64,000 bases of DNA, from the NCBI GenBank assembly GCA_003665825.1, contig QPFY01000003.1, positions 806,001 through 870,000 on the forward strand. Reading direction: 5' to 3'. Below are positions 57,487 through 64,000 of this stretch, in pieces. The translations under genes and the position numbers were made by a program. The notes beneath the pieces were generated by a model. That model was not told the origin of the DNA and did no database searches. It worked only from the letters and a program-made list of their open reading frames with translations. Numbering within the stretch: position 1 is the first letter of the stretch; each line of letters begins with the position of its first letter. Origin of the DNA: Microbotryum silenes-acaulis. Its lineage: Eukaryota; Basidiomycota; Microbotryomycetes; Microbotryales; Microbotryaceae.

Positions 57487-57888
57487 CTCGCGGCATCCTC
57501 CTGAGGGCGTCCTTGGACACGTACCCTCGCGATCCCCTGCTCTGACCTCTCCGTCCATTATTCACCCTCAGCATTCAGAACCATATCGTCTCGTGCACCC
57601 TGATGCGATCGATTTCGCACAGTCTGATGTGCGACAGCTCATCTCGGACGCCAAAGGGGCACCCAAGGTTGTATCTCCTTTGGCACCAGCGTCAGCTTGT
57701 ATTCGACGTCCGATATGAGAAGTTGCATATCGGACTGTGCCAACTCGATCGCATCAAAGGTGGGTGCACGAGACGACATGTTGCTAAATGCTGACTCGGA
57801 GGGCGAGGAATGGACGGAGAGGTCAGAGCAGGGGATCGCGAGGGGACGCGTCCAAGGACGCCCACAGGGGACACGAGGATGCCGCGAG
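57487..57888. repeat. Diverged inverted repeat (about 170-200 bp arms)
   Basis: The left arm (57487-57656) matches the reverse complement of the right arm (about 57680-57888) in blocks such as CTCGCGGCATCCTC, GCGATCCCCTGCTCTGACC and TCGTCTCGTGCACC, with small indels and substitutions and a gap of about 22 bp near the centre. The right arm on the minus strand carries a short frame from ATG 57779 (MSSRAPTFDAIELAQSDMQL). The left arm carries a damaged copy on the plus strand (HPDAIDFAQSDVRQLISDA) without the ATG. It looks like an old fold-back duplication of a short coding or transcribed piece. Confidence 0.7.
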
Positions 57889-60654
57889 TGATCACATGTC
57901 TCGATCGATCCCGGACCAGTCACGAGACGCGACCCAAAGCTAGCACTTTCTACCGCTATTTAACTTGAGGAAGTCTAACTTGCCCTCAAAAATCTTTCTC
58001 CTTCGGTGTGAATGATTTTACATTCATTTATGTTACTCATGCCAGCATCCTCACTCTAGTTACCTCTCCACGATTCGGATGAGAGTCCACTCTGGAAAGA
58101 CTGGCATCGTCGAAAGGGTACTGCACGAACAGCTTTAGATCAGGAACACAGGGTCATGACGGCGGCCATGTCAATCTTTCAAAGTGCAATGCAGTGGGTA
58201 GGTAGTAAGTCAGTGCTCGCTCCTGAAGAAAGGTGTCTCGTTCGGATATTGCCACCCACCTTGGTAGTGGCAGGATCCCCATAAGCCATAAGTTGGCCAT
58301 TTCAAATCATCACGAAGGAGGGCGTCCTGGTGATCTGGCACTCGTCGGCGATGTGTAAGGCTCGGCAGCCACTCAGTAGGTCCAAGCTCAACCCCGGACC
58401 GACTTGCCTGACCTCCCTCTCATTTTCCTGCCTTTGACTGACAACCATTGTGCATCCCCTTTGTCACCCTTTTCTATTTTTATCCTCTTTGTCTCTATTG
58501 TTCTCAGTTCACCACAAAGAACCACATTGTCTACTTGTCTCCCTTTCTTATTTCCAGATCTCCATAAGTAGCGATCCGTAGCTCTCTTCTCTCTCTTCCT
58601 TCTTTCTCATCCTTCAAGGGACCCCCTCTCTCTTCACTTGACAATCGACTGGTTTTGGGACTGTCCATTCGTCAAGCATCTCGAGAGAACTACCGAGGAA
58701 CCCGCCTTTACTTACGCCTACCGCTGAGTAATCTGGGCTCCTTACACGATGGCCTGTGAACGAAGGTAAAAAGTCTTCATCAACTGCGTGACCAGCCAAA
58801 TCCAACGTAACACACGTATCAAAAAGGAGGTAGAATGAAGACGCGCAATTTGGGTCTCGGCGTTGACTAAGTAGACCTTGAATTCGCTCGAGGGATCGTC
58901 AAGGTTCCTCCTAATTATGCGCAAGATCGCTTCGCTGAACCGGGATTGAAGGCGAAGCGCGCATGATTAGGCTAGCGCGCTATATCCTGTGGGAACAAAG
59001 ACCGGCTGAAAGCACACTCACTCCTTGCTAGTGTGGGGCAAGCGTCCGAAAGAAGAAGGCTCGGTGATGGAGAGGCTGTGGTGTGGGGCAAAGAGGGGAC
59101 ACTAAACACTCCAAGTAAGTGCTTACTCGTGCCCTGCGGAACACCCGATAAAAGCGTGAGTGGGATGAACAGACCGACTGTAGTTATACAGCCATCGTTG
59201 AAACTCTAACGTACCGCTCAGATGAAACAAGATCCTGAAAGGATTGTTGCTCGAGTCGGCTCGGAGCTCGTGGTACTCGGCGTAGGATTCGATCGACTTC
59301 GGACTGGCCATGGCAGCGCCTGCGTGTGCGACGTCATCGGTGCAGTGAGGGGATGTTAGTCAGGCTTCCAGGGGAGGTCAAAACAAAACTTGAAGTGCAT
59401 CGGACCCAAGATACTTGTCAAGCATTGCGGTTGACTCGCTGGGCCCACGCAATATGCGTTACGCAGGCCAGGTGATGTTGGTGTCGGTGATCGCCAATCG
59501 CCAAGCTTCAGCTTCACCTGAGCTGAGCATCGGAGAGGGGCGACGGTCGTGACGCCCGCCATCACTTGGCCATGACAGCCCGTTACATCCCTGGAGCAGT
59601 TGACCACTCACTCTTGGATCAAGTATGGGATCAAGACTGTTCGAATGGAGGTGGTCGAAAGCTTAGGTGGAGATTGCGGGAAAAGCGACTCGTCGACCGG
59701 AAAGCTCGGGCGATCACCCGAGGCCCCTTTGTGGACCGTTGCGCGTGATGGGGAAAAGCCCAATAGGAGACATGGGACTTTATATGTGCATACATTCTGG
59801 GTGCTCCCCTAGTGGGTGTTATTTTCGCTTCTCGTACATTTTCTCAGTCTATGATGCCGATACACCACCGCGTGTATAAGAGGCCCAAAAGACTCGAAGC
59901 GGCTCGCACGTCTTCTCTTCGATATGTGGAATGTGGGGGAGGAGCGGCATGGATCGAATGAGAAGGAGTGAAAGTGTTGGGTTAGTAACAAGATGGTTGG
60001 AGCAGTATCCGAGCTGTGTGGCTGCAAATCAGCTGGTCGAGACGATGTGATCGCCGTTGACCAAGGTACACCTACCACCCGGTCGTTAAGAGCTAGCGCT
60101 GATTGAAGCAAGCAGCTCGTTCGATCGACTCGAATAATGACCGATTGTTGCTGTTCGTTCGTTCAGAGACGCTTGTTAGATTGCATTCACTCTCTTAGCT
60201 GGGATGTATGTTGGGGAAAAGAAGCGTTCGAGAGATCTGGCGATCGGAGAGGCTCGAAAGTGCAAGAGGGGACTCAAGGAGCAGCACGGGCCTCTTTCGT
60301 TCACGACATCGTCGATCGTTGATCAGCGGTCGGTGGGCTCCAATCGCGATTTAAACATAGTGGTTTGATAAGAAAATTTTCGGCGGCTTGCCTCGACTAC
60401 TCGCCTTCTTCTTGTGAATGGCATAAGCACTTCACCACTCGAAGCTCACATGTATCCGCCCCTCTCCATGCTCCACTGCACGCTCTCCCGACCCGCACGA
60501 GTCTCGACTTTTCAGCTCAGCCGACCGGTCAAAATCGAAGTCATCTTTGTTCAACTTTCGGCATTGCGATTCCATCACAGATTTGCCGGCTGAATGAACA
60601 AGCTTCAAAACAGGTGTAGATTTAAGCGGACTCGGAGTGCATTTGCAGAGCGGC
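57889..60654. other. No confident gene
   Basis: About 2.8 kb. Short frames only. One at 59311 (minus, MASPKSIESYAEYHELRADS) looks like a real protein start and ends at a GTACGT donor near 59205, but I could not find downstream exons. Other frames (58614-58924 minus, 59566-59879 plus) look like noise. Confidence 0.35.
59205..59311 (-). other. Orphan first-exon-like fragment
   Basis: ATG at 59311, then 35 codons ending NNPFRILFHLS before a good donor (GTACGT). The pattern Y-x2-H ... NP-x3-LFHLSG recalls the start of DUF962/Mpo1-like proteins, but the hydrophobic segments expected next were not found downstream. Either a truncated gene, a gene whose later exons I missed, or chance. Confidence 0.25.
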
Positions 60655-61629
60655 CTATCCGGTATGAAAAGGAAGGGGCGTCCAAGAGGTCAGCAACTGA
60701 AATTGATGGGCGAAACGACGACTTCTGGGATTGGTACGTACGAAAAGCTTGTCCTTGGCCGCACCGACGACCGTGCCCTTCTTGTCGCCTTTATGGAAGA
60801 ACATGAACGTCGGCATCGCCTTGATCGCGCACTCGGACGCGATATCCTAAAGGTCGATCAAAGCAGCAAAGTCAGTTTCGCTGGTTCAGATCATGCATCA
60901 ATTAGCCCATCCAAATTACGCACCTCTTGGGCGTCTACGTCGACCTTGTAGAACTCGAGGTTGGGGTGCTCCTCTTCGAGTTGCTCAAAGACGGGCGAGA
61001 TGACCTTGCTGTTGGCACGCGAACGGGAAAGCAATGTGCGTCAGTTCAGGATCGCGAGACCGAATGGACCTTCTCACTTCCCGATGCTTACCAAGGTCTA
61101 TAGCGTGAGATTGACGGGAGAGTCCAAAAGTAGAACCACGTCAGTAAAAGCGGACAATGCCAAAGTAAACCCACCCGTTCCCTGCTGGCATCTCGACACT
61201 CACCCGCACCCTGTAGGCGATGCACGAAGCAAGGGTTATGAAGTCAGCTACGACACCATCGACGACGACATAATCACTCTTCGTGTGCAAACATACACGT
61301 GGCCCAAAAGTCGATGACGACGATCTTGTCCGACTTGATAATCTCCTTGAAATCGGCGAACGATTCGATTGCCGTGACCACTGCGTTTTGTGGTGGTCAG
61401 TGATCGGATGAGATATGCGCGTTTTTATCAGACTGAACAGTCATCGGACATCGTCTCCTCCTCCGTTCGAAACAGCTGAGATAAGCCTTCGTCTCGTGCG
61501 TGGTGGCGCGGGTCGGAGCGCGGGGAAATCTGACCCGACCCGACGTGTATCGTCGCAGGCCATCTCGACGATTGCACCAGGATCATATCACATTCACTGA
61601 GCTCCAAAGCATGGAAGGCAAGACTCACT
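60655..61629 (-). CDS. Thioredoxin with micro-exons and a split start codon
   Basis: Small disulfide reductase. The coding sequence is assembled from seven pieces: 61629 (the A of ATG at the end of a 5' UTR exon), 61380-61297, 61210-61204 (7 nt), 61097-61092 (6 nt), 61008-60924, 60846-60742 and 60696-60655, giving 109 residues, normal for cytosolic thioredoxin. The start reads MVTAIESFADFKEII. The strand VVIDFWAT leads to WCGPCKVISPVF, with the CGPC redox site spread over four exons. Then FYKVDVDAQEDIASECAIKA, the cis-Pro in AMPTFMFF, and GTVVGAAKDKLF. Every junction has GT and AG and keeps phase. The last exon (14 codons) is less certain. TATATATATA lies about 5-15 bp upstream of the first donor, within the assumed 5' UTR or core promoter. 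Confidence 0.88.
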
Positions 61630-62062
61630 GTTGTTATATATATACGAAGTAGAGGAGTGGGAGATGGAGATTGGAGAGATGTGATCAAAGCTCGTCAAAG
61701 AGAGGAGCAGTCGCCCCTCTGACGTCGACTTGATTTTACCGGCAGCTCTGCAGGCGAGCGAACACGCCATCGGGCGGCGTTTGCTGACAAATCCAGGCGG
61801 AGGGGTCCGGATGACAAATCCGTAATTGGGTCCAACAAGATGCATCGGGAGGACGAGGTCGTTCTGGTACCTTCCGTGCTGAACGACCAATCCTTTGCCA
61901 AAGGACCACATTGATTAAAATCACATTTCATGACTTTGTGATACACGCTGCCCTGAATATCCGCCTGCCTGCCCGCCTGCCTCGGCTTCAACCACTTCAA
62001 TTTCTACCTGAGCAAGATATTGCAATCCCACCCCTTTCAAAACACATTCGTCCCGCCTTTCT
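61630..62062. other. Thioredoxin promoter and downstream region of the WD40 gene
   Basis: 433 bp between the thioredoxin start region and the stop codon of the WD40 gene (both on the minus strand). No further gene seen. Confidence 0.45.
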
Positions 62063-63999
<1,937 letters not shown>

Positions 64000-64000
64000 G

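Overview
This window is nuclear DNA of an intron-dense fungus, most likely a basidiomycete. Almost every recognisable gene is split by many short introns (about 50-110 bp, mostly GT-AG). The gene set is typically fungal: PWP2, ELP5, NUP188, FES1, an RBBP4/MSI1-type WD40 protein and GPI-anchored wall-type proteins. The red-yeast side of the basidiomycetes (Pucciniomycotina) is my best guess, but that is inference. Gene models were made by joining reading frames at GT/AG (once GC/AG) borders so that intron phase is kept; no transcript evidence was available.

Layout: 0.07-0.2 kb, first exon of PWP2 (minus, runs off the left end). 1.9-2.4 kb, a doubtful small gene. 2.4-4.5 kb, no recognisable gene. 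4.56-6.14 kb, ELP5 (minus). 6.6-9.95 kb, a 1009-residue glycine-zipper repeat protein (plus). 10.3-11.8 kb, a four-TM protein (minus). 12.2-18.8 kb, NUP188 (plus). 18.9-22.6 kb, a UPF1/MOV10-like SF1 helicase (minus). 22.7-23.4 kb, a small OB-fold protein resembling TEN1 (plus). 23.5-25.1 kb, homocysteine S-methyltransferase (minus). 26.4-28.7 kb, a seven-TM protein (plus).

28.75-33.8 kb is a young Ty1/copia LTR retrotransposon with an AGGAT target duplication, 287-bp LTRs differing at one base, and a primer-binding site matching the anticodon arm of initiator tRNA-Met. It is followed at 34.63-38.80 kb by a near-perfect palindrome with two 2059-bp arms around a 52-bp spacer. The right arm runs into an XPG/FEN-like nuclease gene (38.4-40.5 kb). 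The left arm carries a mirror-image, truncated copy of that gene's 5' end. The right-hand gene itself has one in-frame TAG.

Right half: a single-pass membrane protein (40.8-41.8, minus), FES1 (42.2-43.7), an HSL-type alpha/beta hydrolase (44.1-45.6), and three related GPI-anchored secreted proteins in a row (46.9-53.3). Then come a DJ-1/PfpI protein with two possible first exons (53.9-56.0, minus), 4.6 kb with little coding potential but a second, diverged inverted repeat (57.5-57.9), and thioredoxin (60.7-61.6, minus). In the thioredoxin gene the start codon and the CGPC active site are both interrupted by introns. The window ends inside an RBBP4/MSI1-type histone-binding WD40 gene (62.1-64.0, minus).

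The host genes are mostly unrelated housekeeping functions: ribosome biogenesis, tRNA modification, nuclear pore, Hsp70 exchange, redox and chromatin. The unusual parts are the inverted duplication at the nuclease gene, the young copia insertion beside it, the GPI-protein array, and several extreme gene structures with coding exons of 6, 7, 7, 11, 24, 27 and 28 nt.
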